Shown: positions 27,182 to 35,384 of the stretch, piece after piece
How the letters are laid out: every line of letters starts with the position of its first letter
How positions within the stretch are numbered: position 1 is the first letter of the stretch
NCBI GenBank assembly: GCA_025922715.1
Contig: JAICHH010000001.1
Location: 1 to 64,000 of the forward strand
Direction: 5' to 3'
Length of the DNA: 64,000 bases
From: Nitrososphaeraceae archaeon
Lineage (GTDB): Archaea > Thermoproteota > Nitrososphaeria > Nitrososphaerales > Nitrososphaeraceae
The notes under the pieces: generated by a model
What the model was told of the DNA's origin: nothing
The model's database searches: none
Seen by the model: only the letters and a program-made list of their open reading frames with translations
Position numbers and translations under genes: made by a program

Positions 27182-28984
27182 ATGATTCTATTACAAAAAC
27201 CTCAGTTAGGGTATTGGGATTTATCAGACTTAGTAGATGGGGAAAAAAATAATATAAAAAATTATTTAAAAATATTACATAATGATGTCAAAAAATTCAA
27301 AGAAAACCGTGAATTACTAAATGATAATATTTCTTTACAAAAATTTTCTAAAATGCTATTACAATTGGAGAAGATTTCAGAGAATTTAAATACGGTAATA
27401 GGTTTTGCACATTTGCAATACTCATCCAATACTTCTTCTAATGAATATTCTGCATTCGTTACAGAAATGGAGTTATTAGGTACTGAAATTTCTAATAATT
27501 TAATCTTTTTTGATATATGGTTCAAAAATACTCTAAAAGAAAAAGATGCAAATAGAATTATTCATACTATCGATCCAGTTTATAAACATTTTCTTACACA
27601 TAAAAGAGTTTTAGGTAAATATACTTTATCTGAAAAGGAAGAAAAAATTGTTAATATACTCGAAGTGACTGGACCCAATGCATTAGTCAAAATATATGAT
27701 CGAATGACAAATAATTTTGAATTTATTCTTGAAATAAAAAAAAATAACAAAATAAAAAGAAAAAAAATTATAAATAAGGAAAAATTAATGTCACTAGTAA
27801 GAAGTAACAAATCAGAGGAAAGGAAAGCCGCATATAAATCATTGTTCAATGTATATAAAAAAAATAGCGGAGTTTTAGGTGAGATATATTTAAATTTAAT
27901 AGTACAATGGCATGATGAAAATATTAAACTTCGTAGTTTTGATTCACCAATTTCTGTAAGAAATGTCTATAATGATATAAGTGATACTGTAGTATCTACA
28001 TTATTGGACACATGCAAGAAAAATTCTTTTATTTTTCATAAATATTTCAATTTAAAAGCAAAAATGTTAAAATTAAAAAAACTAGAACGTTATCACTTGT
28101 ACGCCCCTCTCATTAAACAAGGAATCATACAAAAAAGATATACCTATGAGCAAGCAGTGAACATTGTTTTAAATGTTTTTGAGTCATTCGATCCTAAATT
28201 TCGAGATTATGCAGAAATAGTTTTTAATAAAAACCATGTTGATGCAGAAATAAGAAAGGGAAAGATGAGCGGAGCATTTTGTTCTACTATTACTCCTAAA
28301 CTAACTCCATATGTTCTATTGAATTATGATGGTATGTATCGTGATATTTCTACAATGGCTCATGAATTTGGACATGCTATACATAGTATTTGTTCTTCAA
28401 ACCTCCCAATCGCTGTCTCTCATGCTCCTCTTCCTTTAGCTGAAACAGCTTCTGTCTTTGCCGAGATGTTGTTGAATGAAAAGTTAGCAGAAGAAATGAC
28501 AGAACAAGAAAGATCTATTCTATTAGCAGAACAAATAGATGATATGTATGCAACTATTATGAGACAATCATATTTTACATTATTTGAAATTGATGCACAT
28601 AATAAAGTCATTGAAAACAATGCTAATATCGATAATATCTCATCTTTATATCAAAAGAATCTCCAAGATCAGTTTGGAAATTCTGTAATTGTTTCCGATG
28701 ATTTTATGTGGGAATGGACATATATACCCCATTTTTATCATACTCCTTTTTATTGTTATGCATACGCTTTCGGTAACCTTCTTGTTTTATCATTATTTAA
28801 AATGTACCAAAAAGAGGGAAAATCTTTCATTCCAGAATATTTGAATTTACTTTCTGCAGGGGGATCAAAAAACCCAGAAACTTTACTAACTGAAATTGGT
28901 TTCGATATCTCTGACAAAAGATTTTGGCAACAAGGTTTTAATCTCTTGTCAGAAAAAATAGGTGATTTAGAAAATATCGTTTAG
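27182..28984 (+). CDS. pepF: Oligoendopeptidase F-like M3 metallopeptidase
   Basis: A cytoplasmic zinc peptidase of family M3B that cleaves short peptides. 600 residues, the standard size. The zinc motif HEFGH is at 394-398, with the downstream third ligand in PLAETASVFAEML (about 420-431). FTEY-like helical N-terminus precedes it, and YIPHFYHTPFYCYAYAFGNL lies close to the end as in PepF. It stands alone on the plus strand. Confidence 0.92.
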   Translation: MILLQKPQLGYWDLSDLVDGEKNNIKNYLKILHNDVKKFKENRELLNDNISLQKFSKMLLQLEKISENLNTVIGFAHLQYSSNTSSNEYSAFVTEMELLGTEISNNLIFFDIWFKNTLKEKDANRIIHTIDPVYKHFLTHKRVLGKYTLSEKEEKIVNILEVTGPNALVKIYDRMTNNFEFILEIKKNNKIKRKKIINKEKLMSLVRSNKSEERKAAYKSLFNVYKKNSGVLGEIYLNLIVQWHDENIKLRSFDSPISVRNVYNDISDTVVSTLLDTCKKNSFIFHKYFNLKAKMLKLKKLERYHLYAPLIKQGIIQKRYTYEQAVNIVLNVFESFDPKFRDYAEIVFNKNHVDAEIRKGKMSGAFCSTITPKLTPYVLLNYDGMYRDISTMAHEFGHAIHSICSSNLPIAVSHAPLPLAETASVFAEMLLNEKLAEEMTEQERSILLAEQIDDMYATIMRQSYFTLFEIDAHNKVIENNANIDNISSLYQKNLQDQFGNSVIVSDDFMWEWTYIPHFYHTPFYCYAYAFGNLLVLSLFKMYQKEGKSFIPEYLNLLSAGGSKNPETLLTEIGFDISDKRFWQQGFNLLSEKIGDLENIV

Positions 28985-29376
28985 TTTTATCTAATATTAA
29001 TTAGATATCTATGCTACAATTTTAAGTGGTAAGATTAACAATTATTTATTTTGTTAATGTAGTTATCTTACATTACTTCATTTTGTTTCATGATATTACT
29101 AAAAGTTTATTGTTTTATGGGAATGAGAACTCTATAACTAATTATAAATACTAACAAAATAAGGAAAAATTCTAGGATGTATTTCGTTAAAAAATTTTCT
29201 CCATATTCTTATCCAGTTACTTTTGAAAAATATTTATTATATCTATATATAATCTAATGTTAATTACCAATACAAATTTTAAAATCCTTAACTAATAATA
29301 AATTCTTGACAAAATTATATGAGTTAAATGAATTATAGTTGATACAAATAAAGCAAATAAACAAACCCAAAATGCT
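28985..29376. other. Non-coding region after pepF with a stem-loop
   Basis: 392 bases without a credible gene. It holds a small dyad TCTAAT-ATTA-ATTAGA just after the pepF stop and the larger stem-loop listed separately. The remainder is AT-rich with no coding feel. Confidence 0.4.
29024..29078 (+). other. Long imperfect stem-loop downstream of pepF
   Basis: Inner arms TTAACAA and TTGTTAA pair perfectly around a 9-base loop. Outer arms AAGTGGTAAGA and TCTTACATTACTT pair with a 2-nt bulge. An 8-nt asymmetric bulge separates the two stems. It could be a 3'-UTR processing or stability element or a small RNA; no T-run follows, so a simple terminator is less likely. Confidence 0.3.
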
Positions 29377-29529
29377 TTATTTTGGTATAATTTCACCTGA
29401 GACAGAACTAAATTTTCTCATTTTTGAATGTCCAGTTTTTTCTTTATGATCTTCAGCATCTGAATTGAAAAAAAAACTACTTTGGCAATCTTCACAAAAC
29501 CAAATTTTATTTAGGTCCTCTGGATGCAT
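29377..29529 (-). CDS. C2H2-type zinc-finger mini-protein (50 residues)
   Basis: Met at 29529 (MHPEDLNKIWFCEDCQSSFF) is preferred to the upstream Met at 29583, since the first 18 codons look non-coding. CEDC at 12-15 and DHKEKTGH near 28-35 form a single C2H2 finger. Archaeal single-finger proteins of this size are usually DNA- or RNA-binding; the role is unknown. Confidence 0.55.
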   Translation of the reverse strand: MHPEDLNKIWFCEDCQSSFFFNSDAEDHKEKTGHSKMRKFSSVSGEIIPK

Positions 29530-29742
29530 AGTTAATAAACAAATTTCTGCAATATAAGAAATTAGATAATATCTAATATACAATTTATAGAAACTAAGTG
29601 CTATTTCAAACTTATATTTTTTTTATAAAGTATAATCTTTAGGTAAAATCATATATTTTATTATTATAATTCAAATAAATTAGAATCTCAAGATGTATTA
29701 ATTTAGGCTATATCTAATGTATACCGTAAAAAAAAAGAATAT

Positions 29743-29864
29743 CTAAATAATATTTATCTCTTTGTCATTATCAGACCCGAGGTATCTACTTAAATATTCG
29801 ATCTCGCCGTTATTTATTCTGTTTCTGAATTACGAGCTTTAAGTGCTACTACTGCCCTTTCCAA
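29743..29864 (-). pseudogene. Frameshifted small gene behind fumarase/aspartase
   Basis: Right after the fumarase/aspartase stop, a frame from TTG 29864 reads LERAVVALKARNSETE and stops. A second frame, beginning just there, reads INNGEIEYLSRYLGSDNDKE and ends at TAG 29743. The two join naturally with one frame change near 29815, which suggests a single short gene with an indel. It might also be an overlapping pair or a sequencing error. No family is recognised. Confidence 0.4.
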
Positions 29865-29878
29865 ACTATTTTTCCTAT

Positions 29879-31264
29879 TTAAACTAATCCTATGATTCTT
29901 TCATAAGATAGTGCATCTTCTAATTCCTTTTCAGTCATCAATTTTTTTCCTAAAATTAGTTCTCGTATTCCTCTACCTGTTTTTAACGATTCTTTATATA
30001 TTTCTGCTGCTGTCAAGTATCCAATATATGGATTTAATAAGGTTATGAGAATAGGACTTGTTTCTACTTGTTGTTTTAATCTTTCAGAATTTGCTTGAAT
30101 TCCATTAATAAAATTCGTTGCAAAAATTGGCAAGAAATTTATTAACATGTCAGTGGCATCCAATACATTCTTTAGCATTCCTGGCAACATGACATTTAAT
30201 TCAAACTGACCTGCTTGTGCAGCCATGGATACAGAAACATCCTTTCCTATAATATCAAAGCAAATCATGTTTAAACATTCAGCCAAAGAAGGATTGACCT
30301 TTCCTGGCATGATAGAAGAACCTGCATGAACTGCTGGAATGAGTATTTCTGCTAAGCCTGCTATGGGGCCAGAAGCCATAAGTCTTAGATCGTTAGCCAT
30401 TTTTATTAGTTCAATTGCCAAGTTCCTTAATCCTGAAGAAAAATCAGCTATATAGAATTTGCTTTGGAGGAAAAAGTAAAGGTTTTCAGACATTTTTAAA
30501 TTTAGCCCAGAAATGTTAGAAAGATGTTTAACAATTTTTTCTCGATAGCCTTTAGGCGTATTGACACCAGTTCCAACTGCTGTTCCACCTATTCCAATGA
30601 ACTCTAATTTTCTTTGGCTATTGATAATTTCTTCTTTAGCTCTCTCTAATGCATATGCATATACCTCAAACTCAGAGCCCAGTGTTACAGGAATAGCATC
30701 CATAAGATGAGTCCGTCCAATTTTTATAATATTTTTAAAATCAATAGATTTGATTTTCAAAGATGCAATCAATACCTCAAGAGATTTTATAACTAAATTA
30801 ATATTCATTAATATCGCAATATGCATTGCTGTTGGAAATGTATCATTACTTGATTGAGACATATTAACATGATCATTAGGACTAATAATCCTATAATCGC
30901 CTTTACTTTTTCCCAATATTTCTAGAGCACGATTTGCGATTATTTCATTTGTATTCATATTAACAGCAGTACCGGCTCCGGAATTAATAGCATCTACAAC
31001 AAATTGATCTAAGAATTGTCCTGATAAAATTTCATCACAAACTTGAATTATTACTCGGGCAATTCTCTCATCTAAGATTTGTAATTCAAAATTAGTTAAC
31101 GCTGCTGATCTTTTAATCATAACATAAGCTTTTATAAGGTTAAGATGAGATTTATTACCCGTTACGTTGTACTGTCCTAATGCACGAGCGGTAAATGGAC
31201 CATAATATGCATTGTCAGGAACTTTAAACTCTCCTAATGAATCTTTGTCAATTCTAAATGACAT
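29879..31264 (-). CDS. Class II fumarase / aspartase family enzyme
   Basis: 461 residues with the superfamily signature GSSIMPGKVNP and SPNDHVNMSQSSNDTFPTAM, GRTHLMDAIPVTLG and GGTAVGTGVN. Fumarate hydratase and aspartate ammonia-lyase share these. The loop GAGTAVNMNTNEIIANRALE leans to aspartase, while NDHVNMSQ with TFPTAMH is shared by fumarases. In a 3-hydroxypropionate/4-hydroxybutyrate organism a fumarase is expected, so either call is possible. A TATA box 27 nt upstream makes it leaderless. Confidence 0.85.
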   Translation of the reverse strand: MSFRIDKDSLGEFKVPDNAYYGPFTARALGQYNVTGNKSHLNLIKAYVMIKRSAALTNFELQILDERIARVIIQVCDEILSGQFLDQFVVDAINSGAGTAVNMNTNEIIANRALEILGKSKGDYRIISPNDHVNMSQSSNDTFPTAMHIAILMNINLVIKSLEVLIASLKIKSIDFKNIIKIGRTHLMDAIPVTLGSEFEVYAYALERAKEEIINSQRKLEFIGIGGTAVGTGVNTPKGYREKIVKHLSNISGLNLKMSENLYFFLQSKFYIADFSSGLRNLAIELIKMANDLRLMASGPIAGLAEILIPAVHAGSSIMPGKVNPSLAECLNMICFDIIGKDVSVSMAAQAGQFELNVMLPGMLKNVLDATDMLINFLPIFATNFINGIQANSERLKQQVETSPILITLLNPYIGYLTAAEIYKESLKTGRGIRELILGKKLMTEKELEDALSYERIIGLV

Positions 31265-31286
31265 TATAATGACTATAAAATTCTTG

Positions 31287-31295
31287 TTTATATAA
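31287..31295 (-). promoter_or_regulatory. TATA box of fumarase/aspartase gene
   Basis: On the minus strand TTATATAAA is centred about 27 nt before the ATG at 31264. This fits a leaderless transcript. Confidence 0.55.
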
Positions 31296-31370
31296 TATTG
31301 GTTAACTAGGTAAGAATGGGTTAATGATAAATGATCTCCAAAATCATTTTTATAAAAGTTTATATAATAT

Positions 31371-31379
31371 ATTTATATA
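31371..31379 (+). promoter_or_regulatory. TATA box of the TBP gene
   Basis: ATTTATATA is centred 26 nt before the ATG at 31401. Two further TATA-like stretches (TTTTTATAAAAG at 31348-31359, TTTATATA at 31359-31366) precede it, which may allow alternative starts or self-regulation by TBP. Confidence 0.6.
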
Positions 31380-31400
31380 GCCCACAAACCGCATACCAGT

Positions 31401-31964
31401 ATGCCGCAAACTAAACCCATTGTAAGTATTGAGAATGTTGTCGCTTCAGCAACTATAAATCAAACAGTTAATCTAAATCAAATCACACAAATCTTTCCAG
31501 ATGTTGAATATCACCCAGATCAATTTCCGGGACTTGTTTTTAGACTTAAATCTCCAAAAACCGCTACTTTAATTTTTAGCTCGGGAAAAATGGTATGCAC
31601 AGGAGCCAAATCAGAAGATCAGGCAATTAAAGCCGTCAAAAGTGTCGTTCAAAAGTTGAAAAAAGGAAGTATCCAAATTGAAAATGAGCCTATAATTGAA
31701 ATACAAAATATAGTTGCATCTGCAAGTTTAGGAGGTAAAATTCACTTAGAATTAGCTGCTAGAGTTCTTCCTCGCAGTATGTATGAACCTGAACAATTTC
31801 CTGGATTAATTCATAGAATGTTAGACCCCAAAACAGTTATCCTTCTGTTTGCAAGTGGGAAGTTAGTTTGTACTGGAGCTAAAAAAGAAGCAGAAGTATA
31901 TCGTGCTGTACATAATCTTCATAATTTATTAGAAGAAAAGAACCTTATGATATATGAGGGGTAA
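31401..31964 (+). CDS. tbp: TATA-box binding protein
   Basis: 187 residues, the expected two-fold repeat. Repeat one carries IENVVASATINQTVNLNQIT, FPGLVFRLKSPKTATLIFSS and GKMVCTGAKSEDQA; repeat two carries IQNIVASASLGGKIHLELAA, FPGLIHRMLDPKTVILLFAS and GKLVCTGAKKEAEV. It is the general transcription initiation factor of archaea. Three TATA-like elements precede the gene. Confidence 0.97.
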   Translation: MPQTKPIVSIENVVASATINQTVNLNQITQIFPDVEYHPDQFPGLVFRLKSPKTATLIFSSGKMVCTGAKSEDQAIKAVKSVVQKLKKGSIQIENEPIIEIQNIVASASLGGKIHLELAARVLPRSMYEPEQFPGLIHRMLDPKTVILLFASGKLVCTGAKKEAEVYRAVHNLHNLLEEKNLMIYEG

Positions 31965-32091
31965 TTATTTTTGTACTACTACGTTTATCTTTATTTATCC
32001 ACTCTTTTTTATAGATAATATTTGCCAACTCTTTGATAATTAATAAAATGTAAAGTTATTCAATTTACATTAAAATTTTTTATTGTATCTC

Positions 32092-32382
32092 TTAAAATAT
32101 ACATAAAATCTTTTTGACTATTCCTCTATTATTTCTAATATTTTCAATAGCTTTGTTTAAAGAGTGTCCTGTAGTAATTATATCATAAATTAAAGGTATT
32201 TTTTAAGTTTTTTCCGACTTTTCTTCAACTAAATAATATTTCCTTAAACATTCGTTAATATCTAATATAAATTAGTGATCTAAACATTTCCTATGTTAGT
32301 ACAGAAATAAAAATTAATCCAGAAGTAGAAATTCTAGCAAGCATATCAAATTGGAGATTTTCGGTTGAATTTATCTCGTAAT
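32092..32382 (-). pseudogene. pyrE: Orotate phosphoribosyltransferase pseudogene
   Basis: Read on the minus strand, pieces of PyrE appear in the right order: KFNRKSPI (substrate loop), FDMLARISTSGLIFISVLT, EMFRSLIYIR, YYLVEEKSEKT, then the PRPP-binding IYDIITTGHSLNKAIENIRNN and RGIVKKILCIF. Each piece ends in a stop or frame change, with at least three stops and two frameshifts. The PRPP motif is DIITTG where active PyrE has DDVITTG. The gene is clearly dead; a functional pyrE should be elsewhere. Confidence 0.72.
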
Positions 32383-32584
32383 GCTATTGTTGGGTGATGA
32401 AATATTTTAGGAAAACTTTGCATTAACCTTGAATCAATATAAAAAAGACATTTTTACCACTCGCTAGTGAAATTACCAAACTTTAAAGAATGAGAGTTTA
32501 TAGGAACGCTGCAAGGTTAGTTGTATACTATTGTTCATTATCTAATATGAAAAAGATTTATTTTAATTCTTTATAATCATATCC

Positions 32585-33691
32585 ATGCCAGAAATATGGC
32601 TTGGTTATGGTTCCACAGATGTAGTGTTAGATATTAAACAAGAAAATTTACTGCACTGTTATCCAGAGTTAACTTTGTTATCTGATGAAAATATAAAGGA
32701 AATTCTAACTGATATGAAGTTTTCAAAGAAAACTCTCATTTTTCCATTATCCTCTTCAAAATCTATTATAAAAATAATATCTTTTTTAATAGAAATTAAT
32801 AAAACTGATATCACAAAGGAAATTGAAATTGGAACATTTTACGAATATTTTCTTCAAATTAAAACTCATTTTGATGATAATATTAGAATTTTTCAAATGG
32901 ATAAAAAAGATTTTTATGAAAACATCAAAAAATTTGATAATGTTATTTTTATTTCAAAGATTGGTTATGAACCTCTTTTTGGCTTCAGTGGAACTCCTTC
33001 TATACTGATAAGAAATTGTGTAAATGGTTTGATGGATGAAATTTTTCATTCTAATGAAATTATAAGTCCTAATTCTGGTCAAATAGGCGATCCACTTAAA
33101 ATAGCATTAGAGTTTTATGATAAATTAGGTTTCTATTCTATCGAGGTTTTATCTAATCAATATGGAATTTCTCATATTTATTGTGGATTTAATTCAACAT
33201 TTATTATATCGTCAATTTCAGATTTTAAATCAAAAACGAATTTTAATTTCAATGAGCAAAAGTCATTAATAATTAGTGCAGGTGCAGAACCGGAAAATCA
33301 TACCACTCTTACTAACTCGTTATATTCATTATGGAATTCTATTGGAATTTTAAAAAATCAAGGAATGGCTGTTTTACTAGCAGAAAATAGCCATGGTATA
33401 GGTGATGGTGCTTTAACTATGTATTTAGAAGGTAAATTGAATCTTTCTCAAATCAAAAAAATCAAGTATATAAATGGATTAGAGCACCTAATTTACCTTG
33501 AGAATTTAAAGAATGAGTATAACCTAGGCCTAGTTTCTTCAATACCTTTCCATTATACTAAAACAAAATTAGGATTTAATACTTTTAATAATGTTAAAGA
33601 AGTTTTACAAAATATGCTTGCACGTTATGGAAAATCAAATAAGATTATGATTTGCCCTGATCCGAGTATTACATTTTTGATGAAACAATAA
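32585..33691 (+). CDS. LarA-like protein without the catalytic His (lactate-racemase fold)
   Basis: 368 residues. The N-terminal IWLGYGSTDVVLDIKQENLL and the C-terminal SLIISAGAEPENHTTLTNSL, GMAVLLAENSHGIGDGALT and MICPDPSITF match the order of LarA (nickel-pincer lactate racemase) proteins. In LarA, EPHxxAGFSGGAK holds a catalytic His and the Lys that binds the pincer cofactor; here the same place reads EPLFGFSGTPS (129-139), losing both. The DHTRP motif is also absent. It may be an inactive or redirected homologue. No larB/C/E partner lies nearby. Confidence 0.5.
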   Translation: MPEIWLGYGSTDVVLDIKQENLLHCYPELTLLSDENIKEILTDMKFSKKTLIFPLSSSKSIIKIISFLIEINKTDITKEIEIGTFYEYFLQIKTHFDDNIRIFQMDKKDFYENIKKFDNVIFISKIGYEPLFGFSGTPSILIRNCVNGLMDEIFHSNEIISPNSGQIGDPLKIALEFYDKLGFYSIEVLSNQYGISHIYCGFNSTFIISSISDFKSKTNFNFNEQKSLIISAGAEPENHTTLTNSLYSLWNSIGILKNQGMAVLLAENSHGIGDGALTMYLEGKLNLSQIKKIKYINGLEHLIYLENLKNEYNLGLVSSIPFHYTKTKLGFNTFNNVKEVLQNMLARYGKSNKIMICPDPSITFLMKQ

Positions 33692-33791
33692 GAATTATTT
33701 TTAATCGGATATACCTTCAATCTATTTACTTTTTAATAAGAATTTGTCCTATTATATAAAGTTAAATACCTTGTCAAGTTAAATATAGAAA

Positions 33792-34289
33792 TTGCAATCT
33801 ATTCTTAGAAGTGTTGGTGGTTATGTTATTCGTAGTTGCGAAGAAAAAGATCTCCCATTTGTTATTAATATAAACATGATAACACTTCCAGAACATTATT
33901 CTGATTATTTTTTTAGTTCTATTTTAGCAGAATTACCTGAAGCATTTATTGTGGCGGAAATAAAAAATCAGATAGTTGGTTACATTATGTGTAAAATAGA
34001 ATTTGGATTCTCAAATTTCAGAAAGTTAGGTTTTGTAAAGAAGGGCCATGTGGTATCCGTTGCAGTTTTAGAAGAACATCAAGGAAAAGGTGTAGGAACA
34101 GCATTAATGCTAGAAGGAATTAATGGTGTTATTATTAAAAAAACCGATGAAATCTATTTAGAAGTTAGAGTTAGCAATGAAAGTGCAGTTCAACTATACA
34201 AAAAACTAGGTTTTATTATAAAATCTCGATTAAAATCGTACTATCGTGACGGTGAAGACGCCTTTTTAATGGCCAAAGATCTTAGTTAG
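33792..34289 (+). CDS. GNAT N-acetyltransferase, RimI/NatA (Ard1) type
   Basis: 165 residues from TTG 33792. The acetyl-CoA loop VSVAVLEEHQGKGVGTALM carries Q-x-x-G-x-G, with VRVSNESAVQLYKKLGFI after it, both typical of archaeal N-terminal protein acetyltransferases. Substrates would be protein N-termini. A small membrane protein gene follows 27 bases later and may share the transcript. Confidence 0.85.
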   Translation: MQSILRSVGGYVIRSCEEKDLPFVININMITLPEHYSDYFFSSILAELPEAFIVAEIKNQIVGYIMCKIEFGFSNFRKLGFVKKGHVVSVAVLEEHQGKGVGTALMLEGINGVIIKKTDEIYLEVRVSNESAVQLYKKLGFIIKSRLKSYYRDGEDAFLMAKDLS

Positions 34290-34316
34290 ATATATAATAT
34301 TTAAATTGGTTTTTTT

Positions 34317-34541
34317 ATGATAATGAAAAGTAACAGACCTACTGGCATTTTTCTTTTAATTGTTCCTACAGTAATTTTTCTAATATATATATATCTATTA
34401 TTTGCTTCAAGTCTGGATTTGCTTATAATAAAACTTACCATTGTAGGAACTGTAGGAATAATTGTTTCCGTATTCATATGGATTGGATATACTATGATTT
34501 CTACTTCTAATCCTAGTGAAATTACAGATGATAATATTTAA
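34317..34541 (+). CDS. Small two-helix membrane protein, hypothetical
   Basis: 74 residues with two hydrophobic segments (about 9-31 and 36-58) and short polar ends. No conserved motif is seen. ATG 34323 is an alternative start. The last four bases overlap the convergent trm5 stop. The 27-base gap after the acetyltransferase suggests a shared transcript. Confidence 0.5.
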   Translation: MIMKSNRPTGIFLLIVPTVIFLIYIYLLFASSLDLLIIKLTIVGTVGIIVSVFIWIGYTMISTSNPSEITDDNI

Positions 34542-35380
34542 AGTATCCCTAAATCAAAAACCGTTTGATATATTCTAGGACCAACCTCTCTTATTACTCT
34601 TCCACAAATTATCTTATATTGGTAACATTGGAAATTATTATGGCAATGTACTTTTCCTTCTTCTAATGCATTCAATTTACTTTTGGCTTTAATATGTGCA
34701 AAATAGTGAATAATTCCCTTATTATTTTCAAGAGCCATAACCGCTGAATCAATAAATTCTGCTGCTTGTTCTGGAAGTGGCATAAGAACTCTTGTAGCTT
34801 TACCCTTTAATTGAGTAGATATAATTGTTCTAGCATCACCCAAAATAGGAATAACTCTGTCTTGAACTTTGTTTAACTTGGAATTAACAATACATAAATC
34901 GTGTGCATCAGGATTCGAATCTATACTATACACAAGACAATCAGGATTTTTTTTTGCAAGAATAATTGAATAAGTTCCTATTCCTGCAAACATGTTAACG
35001 ATTACTTCATTATTTCTTATCAACTTCGAAACTCTAAGTCTTTCAGTCGCAAGACGAGGAGAAAAATATGTCTTTAATACATCTACTTTAAACATACATC
35101 CATATTCTCTATATTCTGTAAGTGATTTATTGATCCCTGTTAAAAAACATAGTCTTCTTGTTCTGTACTCTCCTTGTACTGAAGAGATTTGCTGAAAAAC
35201 AGTTTTTACTGTCTTAATTTTATTTATCAGTATTTTTGCTATGATCTCTTTTTTCCCATCGAGTTCCTCTGGAATTTTAATTATTATTATATCGCCAATT
35301 ATATCAAATGATGAATAAACCTTTTCAATTTCTTCTTTTGTAAATACATCTTTTAATGCATTTTTAAGCATTGATCCCAT
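34538..35380 (-). CDS. trm5: tRNA (guanine37-N1)-methyltransferase Trm5
   Basis: 280 residues. FSPRLATERLRVSKLIRNNE and the SAM-binding NMFAGIGTYSIILAKK, then IDSNPDAHDLC and MPLPEQAAEFIDSAV, match archaeal Trm5. It makes m1G37, needed for reading-frame fidelity and as the base of wyosine. It lies 4 bases after the ABCE1 gene, so both translation-quality genes share a transcript. Confidence 0.88.
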   Translation of the reverse strand: MGSMLKNALKDVFTKEEIEKVYSSFDIIGDIIIIKIPEELDGKKEIIAKILINKIKTVKTVFQQISSVQGEYRTRRLCFLTGINKSLTEYREYGCMFKVDVLKTYFSPRLATERLRVSKLIRNNEVIVNMFAGIGTYSIILAKKNPDCLVYSIDSNPDAHDLCIVNSKLNKVQDRVIPILGDARTIISTQLKGKATRVLMPLPEQAAEFIDSAVMALENNKGIIHYFAHIKAKSKLNALEEGKVHCHNNFQCYQYKIICGRVIREVGPRIYQTVFDLGIL

Positions 35381-35384
35381 GTCT

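Noticed and set aside
32278..32384. Plus-strand frame over the pyrE remnant (reading NPEVEILASISNWRF)
   Set aside because: The opposite strand explains the sequence as PyrE pieces; this plus-strand frame is short and lacks a start.
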